Shown: positions 15,508-24,638 of the stretch, in pieces
Position numbering within the stretch: the first letter of the stretch is position 1
Layout: each line of letters opens with the position of its first letter
Origin: Rubrivivax sp.
GTDB taxonomy: Bacteria > Pseudomonadota > Gammaproteobacteria > Burkholderiales > Burkholderiaceae_C
DNA: 46,399 nt
NCBI GenBank assembly: GCA_027487585.1
Contig: JAIYDH010000307.1
Span: forward strand, 1 to 46,399
Reading direction: 5' to 3'
Made by a program: the position numbers and the translations under genes
The notes under the pieces: model-generated
Told to the model about the DNA's origin: nothing
Seen by the model: only the letters and a program-made list of their open reading frames with translations
Database searches by the model: none

Positions 15508-17181
15508 ATGGACCCAAGCTCTTCGACGCCCACTCGCGCCACCACGCACCAGGTGCAGCTGCTCGCTGGCGCTCCTCGGCTGAACGGAGCGGCCCTTGAC
15601 GCAGGCGGCCTGAGCGCGGCCTGGACTGAGGGCTCCGCGCAAGCCGTGCTTTCTGGGCTGGCTGGCGACTTCGCGCTGGTCGTCGATGGGCCCGATGGCG
15701 AACGCCTCGCGGCGGTCGATCGCTTCGCGATCCGCTCGCTGTGCTGGCGCGTCGTGGGCGGCCGGCTGTGCGTGGCCACACGAGCCGACGAACTGGCCGC
15801 ACTACCGCCGCGGGCCGCGCTAGACCACCAGGCCATCTTCGACTACCTGTACTTCCACGTCATCCCATCGCCACGCACGGCCTTCGAGGGGGTGAACCGG
15901 TTGCCACCAGGGCACTTCGTGCGATTCAAGGATGGCCATGCGGTCACCTCGCCCTACTGGACACCCCACTTCGAGGAGCCCGGCGATCCCGTGTTCGAGA
16001 CGCTCGGAGCACGTTTCCGCGACGCGATGGCACAGGCCGTCGGCGAGTTGGTGGACCGCAATCACCCGGCCTGCTTCCTGAGCGGCGGCACCGACAGTTC
16101 AACCATCGCAGGCATGGTGGCGCAGGTCACTGGAGGCGCGCCGGCAACCTACTCCATCGGCTTCGACGCCGAAGGCTACGATGAGATGGAGTACGCGCGG
16201 ATCGCTGCGAAGCGGTTCGGGTGCAGGCACCACGAGTACTACGTGACACCCGCCGACCTGCTGGACGGCATCCCGCGGGTGGCCGCGCACTATGACCAGC
16301 CGTTTGGAAACTCTTCCGCGGTGCCGGCCTACTTCTGCGCGCGGCGCGCGCGCGAAGACGGCGTCACCACATTGCTGGCGGGGGACGGCGGCGACGAGTT
16401 GTTCGGCGGCAATGCGCGCTACGCCAAGCAAAGCCTGTTCGAGCTCTACGGGCGCCTGCCGGCGCCACTGCGGCGCGGCCTTCTGGAGCCGCTCCTGCTG
16501 CAAAGCCCGGCCGGCCGGCTGCCCTTGTTTCGCAAGGGCGCCAGCTACGTCGAACAGGCCCGGGTCCCGATTCCCGATCGTTTCGAGCAGTACAACCTCC
16601 TCCAACGCGTGGGCATCGACACGATCCTCCACCCGGACTTCCTGGCTCAGGTGCGTACTCAAGAGCCTGCCGAGCATCAGCGCGCCGTCTGGGCGGCACT
16701 GCCGGCAGCGAGCACCCTGAACCGCATGCTCGCGTTCGACTGGCGCTATACGCTGGCCGACAACGACCTTCCCAAGGTCACCGGCTCAGCCGCCATCGCT
16801 GGCCTCGAGGTGGCGTTTCCGTTCCTGCATCGCGCGGTGCTCGAGCTCTCGCTCGCGCTGCCCTCCCACTACAAGCTGAAGGGACAGCAACTGCGCTGGT
16901 TCTTCAAGCAGTCGCTGCGAGGCTGGCTGCCGGAGGAGATCATCACCAAGAAGAAGCACGGGTTCGGCCTGCCCTTTGGCGTGTGGGCGCTGCGAGATCC
17001 GGCATTGGCCCGCTTTGCACAGGACTCGCTGGACAGCCTTTCTGAGCGGCGCATCGTGCAGCCCGGCTTCACGCGGCGCCTGATGTCTGATCTGTTGCCG
17101 GCTCACCCGGGGTACTACGGCGAGCTGGTGTGGATCCTGATGATGCTGGAGCAGTGGATGCAGAGGCAAGTACGCTCATGA
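15508..17181 (+). CDS. Asparagine-synthetase-like amidoligase lacking the glutaminase Cys
   Basis: A 557-residue AsnB-family protein. The synthetase half is intact: pyrophosphate loop LSGGTDSST (191-199), YSIGFDAEGYDEMEYARI, LAGDGGDELFGGNARY, and the late KKKHGFGLPFGVW. The N-terminal domain is only about 150 residues and begins MDPSSSTPTRATTHQVQL. There is no Met-Cys start and no Cys that could serve as the glutaminase nucleophile, and the GEIYN-type glutamine site is missing. Such Cys-less relatives (beta-lactam synthetase, carbapenam synthetase, lasso-peptide cyclases) adenylate a carboxyl group and let an amine other than glutamine nitrogen attack. Its stop overlaps the next start (ATGA). 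Likely role: amide formation on a sugar acid or ligand in polysaccharide synthesis (inference). Confidence 0.88.
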   Translation: MDPSSSTPTRATTHQVQLLAGAPRLNGAALDAGGLSAAWTEGSAQAVLSGLAGDFALVVDGPDGERLAAVDRFAIRSLCWRVVGGRLCVATRADELAALPPRAALDHQAIFDYLYFHVIPSPRTAFEGVNRLPPGHFVRFKDGHAVTSPYWTPHFEEPGDPVFETLGARFRDAMAQAVGELVDRNHPACFLSGGTDSSTIAGMVAQVTGGAPATYSIGFDAEGYDEMEYARIAAKRFGCRHHEYYVTPADLLDGIPRVAAHYDQPFGNSSAVPAYFCARRAREDGVTTLLAGDGGDELFGGNARYAKQSLFELYGRLPAPLRRGLLEPLLLQSPAGRLPLFRKGASYVEQARVPIPDRFEQYNLLQRVGIDTILHPDFLAQVRTQEPAEHQRAVWAALPAASTLNRMLAFDWRYTLADNDLPKVTGSAAIAGLEVAFPFLHRAVLELSLALPSHYKLKGQQLRWFFKQSLRGWLPEEIITKKKHGFGLPFGVWALRDPALARFAQDSLDSLSERRIVQPGFTRRLMSDLLPAHPGYYGELVWILMMLEQWMQRQVRS

Positions 17182-18140
17182 GCTCAGCCGGCGCGCCCCG
17201 TGTATCGGTCGTGATCCCGAGCTGGAATGCTCGCCGCTGGATCGCCGCGACGATCGACTCGGTATTGCAGCAAACGCAGCCGGTACACGAGATCATCGTT
17301 GTCGACGATGGCTCGATCGACGGCACCGCGGAGTTCCTGCGAAGCGCCTACCCGTCGGTGCGGGTCGTGCGCCAAGCCAACGCCGGCGTCTCGGTCGCGC
17401 GCAACCGCGGTATCGCGTGCGCCCAGGGCGAGTGGGTGGCGTTCATCGATGCCGACGACATCTGGCTGCCCGACAAGCTGCAGCGCCAGCTGGCCCTGGT
17501 TCAAGAGCGACCCGAGGCCCAGATGGTGTGCAGCGGCTGGCAGTCCTGGACTTGCACCGATCCGGCACCCCCGCCCGCCCTGCTGACACAGCTCGCCAAC
17601 GAACCTGACGACTCAGCGCGCTGGGGTGGCCCCAGCGGATGGATTTACGGCGACCTGCTCAAGGCGTGCTGCGTCTGGACGAGCACGGTGGTCATGCACC
17701 GGGATCTGCTGGCGCGCACCGGCGGCTTCGATCCCGCGCTCAGCATCGGAGAAGACCTGGATCTGTGGCTGCGCGCCAGCAGGCTCACGCCCATCGCGCG
17801 TGTCCCGAGGCCGCTGGCGCTGTACCGCCAGCACGGGGCCAACACCACACACCGCGCACCCACGGTCAACCACCAGGCCGGGGTTGTGAAGCGCGCGGTG
17901 GCTCGCTGGGGTCTGGCCAGCCCGGACGGGCGGATCACGCTGCAGCAAGAAATCGATGTCGCGGTGGCCAAGACATGGCGCGACTTCGCCGGCAGCAACA
18001 TGCACGCCGGACAGTGGCGCTTGGCTCGCCGCGGGGCGCATCAGGCCGTGCAGCTCGATCGGTTCAATCTGGCCGGCTGGCGGCTGTTCCTGCGGTCTCT
18101 TCTGGCGGCTGCGCGCCCCGACCGGGCCCGGCCGAGATGA
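17178..18140 (+). CDS. Family 2 glycosyltransferase
   Basis: A GT-A-fold glycosyltransferase of 320 residues. VSVVIPSWNARRW opens the domain, with VVDDGSIDG (residues 41-49, nucleotide-binding Asp) and FIDADDIW (89-96, the metal-binding D-x-D). No membrane helix is evident, so it is probably a cytoplasmic or peripheral enzyme that adds one sugar to a lipid-linked intermediate. Start ATG 17178 overlaps the preceding stop as ATGA, and its own stop overlaps the flippase start in the same way, so the three genes form a tightly coupled unit. Donor and acceptor cannot be told from sequence. Confidence 0.93.
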   Translation: MSSAGAPRVSVVIPSWNARRWIAATIDSVLQQTQPVHEIIVVDDGSIDGTAEFLRSAYPSVRVVRQANAGVSVARNRGIACAQGEWVAFIDADDIWLPDKLQRQLALVQERPEAQMVCSGWQSWTCTDPAPPPALLTQLANEPDDSARWGGPSGWIYGDLLKACCVWTSTVVMHRDLLARTGGFDPALSIGEDLDLWLRASRLTPIARVPRPLALYRQHGANTTHRAPTVNHQAGVVKRAVARWGLASPDGRITLQQEIDVAVAKTWRDFAGSNMHAGQWRLARRGAHQAVQLDRFNLAGWRLFLRSLLAAARPDRARPR

Positions 18141-19681
18141 GCGAGCAGCCTTCGTCCGACCCGCCCTGGCGACCCACCAGCACGGCCGATCGCGGCGGCA
18201 GCGCCAAGCCGCTGGGCAAACGCATCGCGCGCGGAGGGATCATCCTGATCGTGCTGCGGGTGGCCCTCAAGTGCATCGGCCTGGTCAGCCTCGCGCTGCT
18301 CTTCCGCATCCTCGCACCCGAGGATTTCGGCATCGTTGCCGCTGCCATGCTGGTGGTTGGCTTTATCGAGCTGTTCGGCGACTACGGCTTTGAGCAGAGC
18401 CTGCTGCGGGACGCCGAGTCCACGCTCGAGGACTACCACCTGGTATGGACGCTGAACGCGATCCGGGGCGTTGGCGTGAGCCTGCTGCTGCTGGCCGCCG
18501 CGCCATGGGCTGCCGTATTCTTTAGGGAGCCGCGCCTGGAAACGGTGATCGCGGTGCTGGCGCTGGTGCCGCTGATCGACGGCCTGCAGAACGTGGGCGT
18601 GGTCGACTTCGCGAAGCGACTCCAGTTCGAACGAGAGTTCCAGCTCAAGGTGTCGCAGAAGCTGCTCTCCTTCGTGGTGACCCTGGGCTTCGCACTCCTG
18701 CTGCGCAACTACTGGGCGCTGGTCATCGGCCTCATTGCTGGGCGACTGCTGAATGTGGTGCTGGGCTACGCCATGCATCCATACCGCCCCCGCCCGAGGC
18801 TAAAGGGTTGGCAGGGCGTGTTCCGCTTCTCCAGTTGGATACTCGCCACCAACGTCGTGCTGTTCGCAGGCAACCAAGCCGACAAGGTCTTGGTGCAGCG
18901 TGCCTTCGACGCGCAGACACTCGGCATCATGCGCATCGCTGAAGAGATCAGCGGGATCGTCATGGAGTCCGTCTGGTCGATCGAACGCGCGCTGTATGCG
19001 GGCTATGTGGCGGTGGCACACGAGGCCGAGCGCCTGCGTCGCACGGTGATCGAGGGCACTGGCGCCGCCGCCAGCCTCGGCATGCCCCTCGCGGCGTTGC
19101 TCGGGGTTCTTGCCGAACCTGCAGTCCGCTTGATCCTCGGTCCGAAAGCAGCACCGGCCGTGCCGTACGTTCAGGTGTTCGTGTTGTACGGGGCCGTGCG
19201 CTCCTGCGGGATCGGCATCACGCCCCTGTTCATGGTGCTTAACCGCCCGGCGCTTGCAACCCAGGTCACTTTTGTCTCCATGGCTGTCCGACTGGTCGTC
19301 TTGCTCACAGGCTTTTCGCTGTTCGGCTTGATGGCGGTTCCTTGGTCGCTGGTGGCGTCGGGCAGCGTCATGGTCGCCTTGTTGTGGTGGTGGAGCGTCC
19401 ATCTCCGAGTCTTGCGGGCCATCGACGTACCGACGGCCGTTTGGCGGCCATTCGCTGCGACGTTGTTGATGGCACTGCTCATGAACGCCCTGCTTGGCGC
19501 GGTGCAGGCTGCCCTGAACCCTCTGGTGCTGCTCGTGTTCGTCGGCGGGCTGGGTGTGGTGACGTACCTGTGCTCGGCATTGCTGCTTTGGCGACTTGCG
19601 GGCCGTCCTCCGGGGCCCGAACGTTCAGCGATTGACTTTCTGCGCCTGCGATGGGCTCGGCCGGCGTCGAGCCCCAGGTAA
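18137..19681 (+). CDS. Wzx-like oligosaccharide flippase (MATE/MOP superfamily)
   Basis: A polytopic membrane protein of 514 residues with roughly 12-14 hydrophobic segments, starting at ATG 18137 (ATGA overlap with the GT2 gene). After a polar N-terminus come GGIILIVLRVALKCIGLVSL and LFRILAPEDFGIVAAAMLVV, the usual opening of polysaccharide transport proteins (Wzx/RfbX/lipopolysaccharide type). WQGVFRFSSWILATNVVLFA and GNQADKVLVQRAF match the seventh-helix region of this group. It should flip undecaprenyl-linked repeat units across the inner membrane. No polymerase (Wzy) is recognisable beside it; the O-ligase-like protein at 30212-31588 could fill that place (inference). Confidence 0.9.
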   Translation: MSEQPSSDPPWRPTSTADRGGSAKPLGKRIARGGIILIVLRVALKCIGLVSLALLFRILAPEDFGIVAAAMLVVGFIELFGDYGFEQSLLRDAESTLEDYHLVWTLNAIRGVGVSLLLLAAAPWAAVFFREPRLETVIAVLALVPLIDGLQNVGVVDFAKRLQFEREFQLKVSQKLLSFVVTLGFALLLRNYWALVIGLIAGRLLNVVLGYAMHPYRPRPRLKGWQGVFRFSSWILATNVVLFAGNQADKVLVQRAFDAQTLGIMRIAEEISGIVMESVWSIERALYAGYVAVAHEAERLRRTVIEGTGAAASLGMPLAALLGVLAEPAVRLILGPKAAPAVPYVQVFVLYGAVRSCGIGITPLFMVLNRPALATQVTFVSMAVRLVVLLTGFSLFGLMAVPWSLVASGSVMVALLWWWSVHLRVLRAIDVPTAVWRPFAATLLMALLMNALLGAVQAALNPLVLLVFVGGLGVVTYLCSALLLWRLAGRPPGPERSAIDFLRLRWARPASSPR

Positions 19682-19836
19682 CTTGATCAGCAACTGGACT
19701 GGAGCCGTGTCTTCATCTTCAAGTGTTGAACAACGATGCGCATCGAACGATGCTGTGGCCTGCACTCAGGTCACGACCAATGGGGCCCGCTGCCGGCCAT
19801 GCAGGGGCCGGGCATGGCCACGAGAGGCTGGAGACC

Positions 19837-20547
19837 ATGAGTTCCCAGGAATCCGTACTCCTGCTGCGCAGCTGCCATCTGTGTGGCCCCGACCGACCGA
19901 AGCCAACCAGGAGGAAGAACGGTTACGGCCTCGTGCGGTGCCAGGACGGCGGCCTGTTGTTCGCGGCCAATCCCCCTGTGCCGCGGGGCACCACAGCAAC
20001 GAAGCCGGCTTACCCTGGCGACGCTGCAGCAGCACGCCCGCCGGGGCCGGCTGCTGGACATCGGGTGTTCAACGGGACTGTTTCTCGAGTTGGCAAGGGA
20101 TGCCGGCTTCGACGCTGTCCGCATTGAGTACTCACCGGACTCGGCGCGCATCGCGCACGGCAAGAGTCTCGACGTGGCCGTGAGGGCGGTCACCGAAAAT
20201 CGATTCGCCGACGAGTCGTTCGACATCATCACGCTCTGGAACCTGATCGAGCACCTGCCAGACACGCAGGGAATCATGGCCTTGGCGGCGCGCATGCTCA
20301 AGCCCGGAGGCTTGCTGGTTGTCAAGACGCCGAACTGCGACGGCTGCGCCTGTTCGAAGGAAACGGCGCGACTCCCGTGGCTCTTCACCACAGCCGTATG
20401 CCACTGCGCTACTCCTTTGGGGCACCCCGGGACTGGGTTCGGTCTCTGAAGTGGTCGGTGTACTGCTTCGCGCTCTTAATGGGCGCTCCGCCGCAAACAG
20501 CAGTCATGCGGCGTCTCCATCGCAGACACGCCCTCAATCGACGCTGA
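19837..20547 (+). pseudogene. Frameshifted class I SAM methyltransferase
   Basis: Three pieces of one methyltransferase in alternating frames. The first (from ATG 19837) has SCHLCG and GYGLVRCQDGGLLFAANPP, resembling the Cys-rich N-terminal box C-x-x-C-G...R-C-x-x-C-G-L of EPS-type methyltransferases, but with the final CG reading GG. After a shift near 19990 the second frame gives GRLLDIGCSTGLFLELARDA, SFDIITLWNLIEHLPD and ARMLKPGGLLVVKTPN, an almost complete SAM-binding domain. After a second shift near 20390 the first frame resumes with a short tail and a stop at 20545-20547. The tail overlaps the 3' end of the opposite-strand gene. Two compensating shifts could also be sequencing errors, but the altered Cys box and short tail favour decay. 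Confidence 0.75.
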
Positions 20548-22135
20548 ATTCCAGGCACTCCAGACGCACGGTCTTCACCTGCACGGGATTCACTGACAAC
20601 GATTGGTCGATGAATTGCAAGTGCTTTGCCAGAGGCGCGGGCAACAACTCCCTGAAGCTCAGCATCCTCAGCGACACCTGACTCGCCAAGTTCTGCGGCG
20701 GCACAGTTACCAATGAAGAAGCCGGTTCGTAGCACCGCGCATTGACCGGTCTGAGCAGCGGCGGCACTGCCTTGCCTTGGTACTCCGGCCAATTCGGGTG
20801 AGCAAGCAGGAACACCTGCCGCCCCTCAACCGCCGCCCGCTGCTCGGCCGAGAAGGCGCCGATTGCCATCAGCCCGGGCGCGACGGTCTGGCCGGCGAGA
20901 CGGTTCCACTCGTTCAGCATGACTGACTCCAGGTTTGCCAAGACAACGACCTGTGGGTGCTGGCGCGAGAACTCCAGCACGACCTCGTTGACCCCTCGCT
21001 TGAGGTGAGACTGGGCTGAAGACAAGGCGAGCAACGCCAACCCACCCAGTGCCATGAGCGTCAGCACTGCGGCCACGACGGCGCCACGCTGGCGCGCCAG
21101 CCAAACCCCAGCCAGGCACGCCAAAGGAGCAGCAAACATGAGCGCGTAATTCACCTGCTTGGGAATGAAGCGCCAGGGCGATGTTGAATAAGGAAACAAT
21201 GAAAAGGCAAGCAGCATCAGCAGCGCCCAAGCCACGACGAAACGACCCGCTGAAGGCCTGCCTCCAACGCGCCAGGCAGAGACCAGACCCAGCACGGCAA
21301 GCAGTGGAAGCACCCAAAAGGAACGGCCATCTCGGAACATCAACTGCACGTAGTAGCTGGCCCGATGGTCGCCCCAAGGCGCCTCGTTCTGGACGAAGTT
21401 CACCTGTATGTTGCGCGAACCTGCCTTCACGTAGTAGAGCGCGTCGCCATACGTGAGCTGAAACACACCCAGGTTGAGCAGCACGGTCAACGCCGCGGCA
21501 CCCAGCACCCAGAACAACTGCCGGCGGTCCGGATGAAAGATCAACGCCAAGACGAAGTACACCAGACCAAAAACGACTGCCGGCTCGGGCTTGATCCACC
21601 CGACGAAACCCAGCGCCAGGCCGGAGACGATCAACCACGCGCGCTGCTGCCCACGAATGGCCAGCCACAGTGCGGTCACTGCGGCGGTCTGCATGAAGGC
21701 ATACGGCGAGTCGGCCCACAAGCTTGTGGCCAGGCCCGCGTGAATGGGCAATAGCGCCAGCAGCAGGGCTGCACAAGCTGCCGCGCGCCGCCCACCGACA
21801 TGCCACGCCACGCAAGCGACGAGGGCAATCTCACCGAGCGAGCAGGCTAACCCCCACAAGGCTGCGACCCAGTCATGGGCACCAAACACCGACAACAGCG
21901 CCGCGACGGGCAAGGTCATCCCCAACCGCAGTTCCCCGACGTAATCGGTCGCGGGCCACTGACCCAGAGCCGCCAGCAGCCCGCGGGTGGCGTAGTGGGC
22001 GTCGTCAGAGCCCGTGAAGCCGACGAAGAAGGCCAGGCGAATGGCCAATGCCGCAGCCAGAATCGCGACCATCACCGTCCATGACGGCAGACCACGACCG
22101 GCTGGGTGGGATGGGTCAACAGGGGATCGATTCAT
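20534..22135 (-). CDS. GT39/PMT-like polytopic glycosyltransferase
   Basis: A 533-residue integral membrane protein with about ten hydrophobic segments in its first 380 residues and a C-terminal extramembrane domain. The first loop after helix 1 contains GFTGSDDAHYATRG, an acidic D-D pair in the position used by lipid-phosphosugar-dependent transferases (PMT, ArnT, GT39/GT83 type). LLALLPIHAGLATSLWADSP fits the second-loop region. It would transfer a sugar from a polyprenyl-phosphate donor on the periplasmic side. The ATG at 22135 (MNRSPVDPS) is favoured; a GTG 12 bases upstream is possible. The neighbouring GT2 and GtrA proteins could supply such a donor (inference). Confidence 0.82.
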   Translation of the reverse strand: MNRSPVDPSHPAGRGLPSWTVMVAILAAALAIRLAFFVGFTGSDDAHYATRGLLAALGQWPATDYVGELRLGMTLPVAALLSVFGAHDWVAALWGLACSLGEIALVACVAWHVGGRRAAACAALLLALLPIHAGLATSLWADSPYAFMQTAAVTALWLAIRGQQRAWLIVSGLALGFVGWIKPEPAVVFGLVYFVLALIFHPDRRQLFWVLGAAALTVLLNLGVFQLTYGDALYYVKAGSRNIQVNFVQNEAPWGDHRASYYVQLMFRDGRSFWVLPLLAVLGLVSAWRVGGRPSAGRFVVAWALLMLLAFSLFPYSTSPWRFIPKQVNYALMFAAPLACLAGVWLARQRGAVVAAVLTLMALGGLALLALSSAQSHLKRGVNEVVLEFSRQHPQVVVLANLESVMLNEWNRLAGQTVAPGLMAIGAFSAEQRAAVEGRQVFLLAHPNWPEYQGKAVPPLLRPVNARCYEPASSLVTVPPQNLASQVSLRMLSFRELLPAPLAKHLQFIDQSLSVNPVQVKTVRLECLEFSVD

Positions 22136-22271
22136 CGGGTGGAGCACCGGCTTGATGCGATAGTGCCGACCCCATCGGCAGGGATCTGCATCGCTACGTT
22201 TGCGAATAGAAGCAAGGTCGGAGGCACGATGAGAAATGCGGCTTGCGCAGGGCCCATCGTGAGCGGGACGA

Positions 22272-23411
22272 TCACTTCAAGGCGTCGAACACTGCATCGA
22301 TCACTCGCGTTTGCTGAGGCTCAAGCCCCAGCCACAACGGCAGGCGCACCAATCGATCACTCAAGGACTTGGTCAGGGACAAGTCTCCGTGAGCGCGCCC
22401 GGCTTCTGCACCAAAAGGCGAGTCGTGCAGCGGAACGTAGTGAAACACCGATTGAATGCCCTGCGCCTTGAGCGCCGCGATGAATTGGCTGCGCCGGTCC
22501 AGATCGGCCAGCAGGATGTAATACATGTGAGCGTTGTGGGTGCAGTCCGGCGGAATCGCTGGGCGGCGCAACTTGCCCTCGCGTTCCAATCCATAGAAAG
22601 CCTGGTGATACGCATCCCACAAAGCCAGGCGTCGTCGGGTGATCGACTGCGCTTCCTCCATCTGTGCCCATAGAAACGCGCCGATCAACTCACTGGGCAA
22701 GAACGAAGAACCCAAGTCCACCCAAGTGTATTTGTCGACCTGCCCGCGGAAGAACCGACTGCGGTTGGTGCCCTTTTCGCGAATGATTTCAGCCCGCTCT
22801 GCCAACGCAGGGTCGTTGATCAAGAGCGCCCCGCCTTCGCCGGAAATGATGTTCTTGGTTTCGTGAAACGACAAAGTGCCCATATGCCCGATGCTGCCGA
22901 GAGGGCGGCCTTTGACACTCGACATCAAGCCCTGCGCTGCGTCTTCAATCACGATCAGCTTGTGGCGCGCCGCAAGCTCCATGATGAACTCCATGTTGCA
23001 GCCCACCCCGGCATAGTGAACCGGAACAATGGCGCGCGTGCGCGGCGTGATGGCGGCTTCAATCTTTGTTTCGTCCAGGTTGAGCGTGTCGGCCCGGACG
23101 TCTACGAACACCGGCACAGCGCCCCGCAACACAAACGCGTTGGCCGTGGAGACGAACGTATACGACGGCATGATCACTTCGTCACCTGGCCCCACGTTGG
23201 CCAGGATCGCCGCCATCTCCAGCGCCGCGGTGCACGAGTGCGTGAGCAAAGCCTTTCCGGAGCCCGTTTGCTGTTGAAGCCACTGCGCGCAGGACCTCGT
23301 GAATTCACCATCGCCAGCCAAGTGGCCACGGCTGTGCGCTTGGGCGATGTACCAAAGCTCTTTGCCGGTCATGTACGGGCGGTTAAACGGGATGTAAGCT
23401 GAGATATCCAT
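22272..23411 (-). CDS. wecE: dTDP-4-amino-4,6-dideoxygalactose transaminase
   Basis: A fold-type I PLP sugar aminotransferase of 379 residues, closely resembling enterobacterial WecE/RffA along its whole length: IPFNRPYMTGKEL, GHLAGDGEFTR, MPSYTFVSTANAFVLRGAVP, IVPVHYAGVGCNME, and LSFHETKNIISGEGGALL with the PLP lysine K186. It should convert dTDP-4-keto-6-deoxyglucose plus glutamate to dTDP-4-amino-4,6-dideoxygalactose. The ATG at 23411 (MDISAYIPFN) was chosen because 27 upstream in-frame residues are unlike the family. With the WecD-like gene in the same operon it indicates dTDP-Fuc4NAc or a close relative. RmlA/RmlB, which would supply the substrate, are not in the window. Confidence 0.92.
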   Translation of the reverse strand: MDISAYIPFNRPYMTGKELWYIAQAHSRGHLAGDGEFTRSCAQWLQQQTGSGKALLTHSCTAALEMAAILANVGPGDEVIMPSYTFVSTANAFVLRGAVPVFVDVRADTLNLDETKIEAAITPRTRAIVPVHYAGVGCNMEFIMELAARHKLIVIEDAAQGLMSSVKGRPLGSIGHMGTLSFHETKNIISGEGGALLINDPALAERAEIIREKGTNRSRFFRGQVDKYTWVDLGSSFLPSELIGAFLWAQMEEAQSITRRRLALWDAYHQAFYGLEREGKLRRPAIPPDCTHNAHMYYILLADLDRRSQFIAALKAQGIQSVFHYVPLHDSPFGAEAGRAHGDLSLTKSLSDRLVRLPLWLGLEPQQTRVIDAVFDALK

Positions 23412-23478
23412 TTGATTCACGGTAGGCCGGTTGAGGCGATGGTTTGCCGCCCGCGAGAGGCACGCTGCAAGATGGGAA

Positions 23479-23874
23479 TCAGATGGCACCAAGCCCGCGG
23501 GGGCGGTTTGAGAACACCCACAGGCGTTGGCCCATGAACAGGAACAGGGCGCAAACCACCATGGTCAGGGCCATGCTCGCTGGGTGTGGCCAACCGAGCC
23601 AAGATCCAGCCGCGTGCAACACGGCGCTGCTCAGGCCATATCCCAGGGCATAAAGCACGAGAAATCGCAGCAGCGCCGACCCGGCCCGCCCACGGTGTTC
23701 AAACGTCCATCGGCGGTTGCCCATGAACGATTGCAGAACACCCAGAAGGTAGCTGGCCGTCAAGGCCCACTGCGGCGACACCCCCTGGGCGGTGAGCAGC
23801 AAATACAGGCCATAGCAAATGGCGTTGCTGACCAAGCCCACTGCCACAAACCTGGCAAAACGGCGGTCCAACAT
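23479..23874 (-). CDS. GtrA-family small membrane protein
   Basis: A 131-residue protein of four hydrophobic segments: RFVAVGLVSNAICYGLYLLL, then ASYLLGVLQSFMGNRRWTF, then FLVLYALGYGLSSAVL, then MALTMVVCALFLFMGQRLW. The basic NRRWTF and QRLWVF ends are typical of GtrA. Members are thought to help flip polyprenyl-phosphate-linked sugars and usually accompany a GtrB-type GT2, as here (24639-25694). The ATG at 23874 shares one base with the stop of the WecD-like gene (TGATG), so the two are translationally coupled. Confidence 0.92.
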   Translation of the reverse strand: MLDRRFARFVAVGLVSNAICYGLYLLLTAQGVSPQWALTASYLLGVLQSFMGNRRWTFEHRGRAGSALLRFLVLYALGYGLSSAVLHAAGSWLGWPHPASMALTMVVCALFLFMGQRLWVFSNRPRGLGAI

Positions 23875-24629
23875 CAGGAGCCGGCCTCCGGCATCCAGTG
23901 ATAGGTGTTCATGGGCGACGAAAAGCGAAATCCCAAACTGGCATACAAGTTGAGCACCCGCACATTGCGGGCCACGATGCTGCTGGCCACCGCTCTGCAT
24001 CCCTCGGCCCTCGCCCAGTGCAACGCCGTGAGCCAACTCATGCGCCCCAGTCCGTGTCCCTGATGGGTCGGGTCTACGGCGGTCAAGTGCCAGTAGCAGA
24101 GATCAGGTTCCTGCCGTTCAACGACGAAGAACGCCACCAGGTCCTGGCCACGGAGCAAGCTCAACAGGCGCTGCCGCGGATGCCCCAGACAGGACGCCAC
24201 CCAGCGCCGGTATCGCTCGTTGCCGAGCGCAGGCCCCAGCCTGGGGTCGGTATGGAAGCGTTCGGTTCCAAAGGCCTGTGCCGCAATGTCGGCGGCCCTC
24301 TGCGCCTCCGCAGCGGTGGCGTCCTGAATGCGCAAGCCTCCCGCAGCTTCGTGCCGCGCTTCTAGGTTCAGCTCGGGGCGCAGCATGGTCTCAATGCAAC
24401 GAAAGCCGCAGTCTTGCAGCATCAGCGCCTCCACCACCCGATCGGCAGCGATGCGGCAACTCACCAACCCCGTTCCGCGGGACCTGTGCTCGTGCATCAA
24501 GGCGTTCAACTCTCGCCGCGCTTGATCATGAGTGCCCTGGATTTGCAGCTCATCGATCTGAAAGACTGGCCGGCCAAGCACAGCTTCATCCCAGGGTGCC
24601 GCCGACGTACGAACCAGAAGCGCTTGCAT
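23874..24629 (-). CDS. WecD/RffC-like sugar N-acetyltransferase
   Basis: A GNAT-fold protein of 251 residues. The C-terminal half has the acetyl-CoA loop HLTAVDPTHQGHGLGRMSWL (Q-x-x-G-x-G/A type), then AVASSIVARNVRVLNLYASL and GFRFSSPMNTYHWM. The N-terminal half (PWDEAVLGRPVFQIDELQI; LQDCGFRCIETMLRPELNL) matches the extra domain layout of enterobacterial WecD, dTDP-4-amino-4,6-dideoxygalactose acetyltransferase, which is about 224 residues. Beside wecE, N-acetylation of the 4-amino group is the natural reading (inference from context plus fold). It is 9 bases downstream of the GT2 gene and coupled to gtrA. Confidence 0.82.
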   Translation of the reverse strand: MQALLVRTSAAPWDEAVLGRPVFQIDELQIQGTHDQARRELNALMHEHRSRGTGLVSCRIAADRVVEALMLQDCGFRCIETMLRPELNLEARHEAAGGLRIQDATAAEAQRAADIAAQAFGTERFHTDPRLGPALGNERYRRWVASCLGHPRQRLLSLLRGQDLVAFFVVERQEPDLCYWHLTAVDPTHQGHGLGRMSWLTALHWARAEGCRAVASSIVARNVRVLNLYASLGFRFSSPMNTYHWMPEAGS

Positions 24630-24638
24630 CAGGCAACC

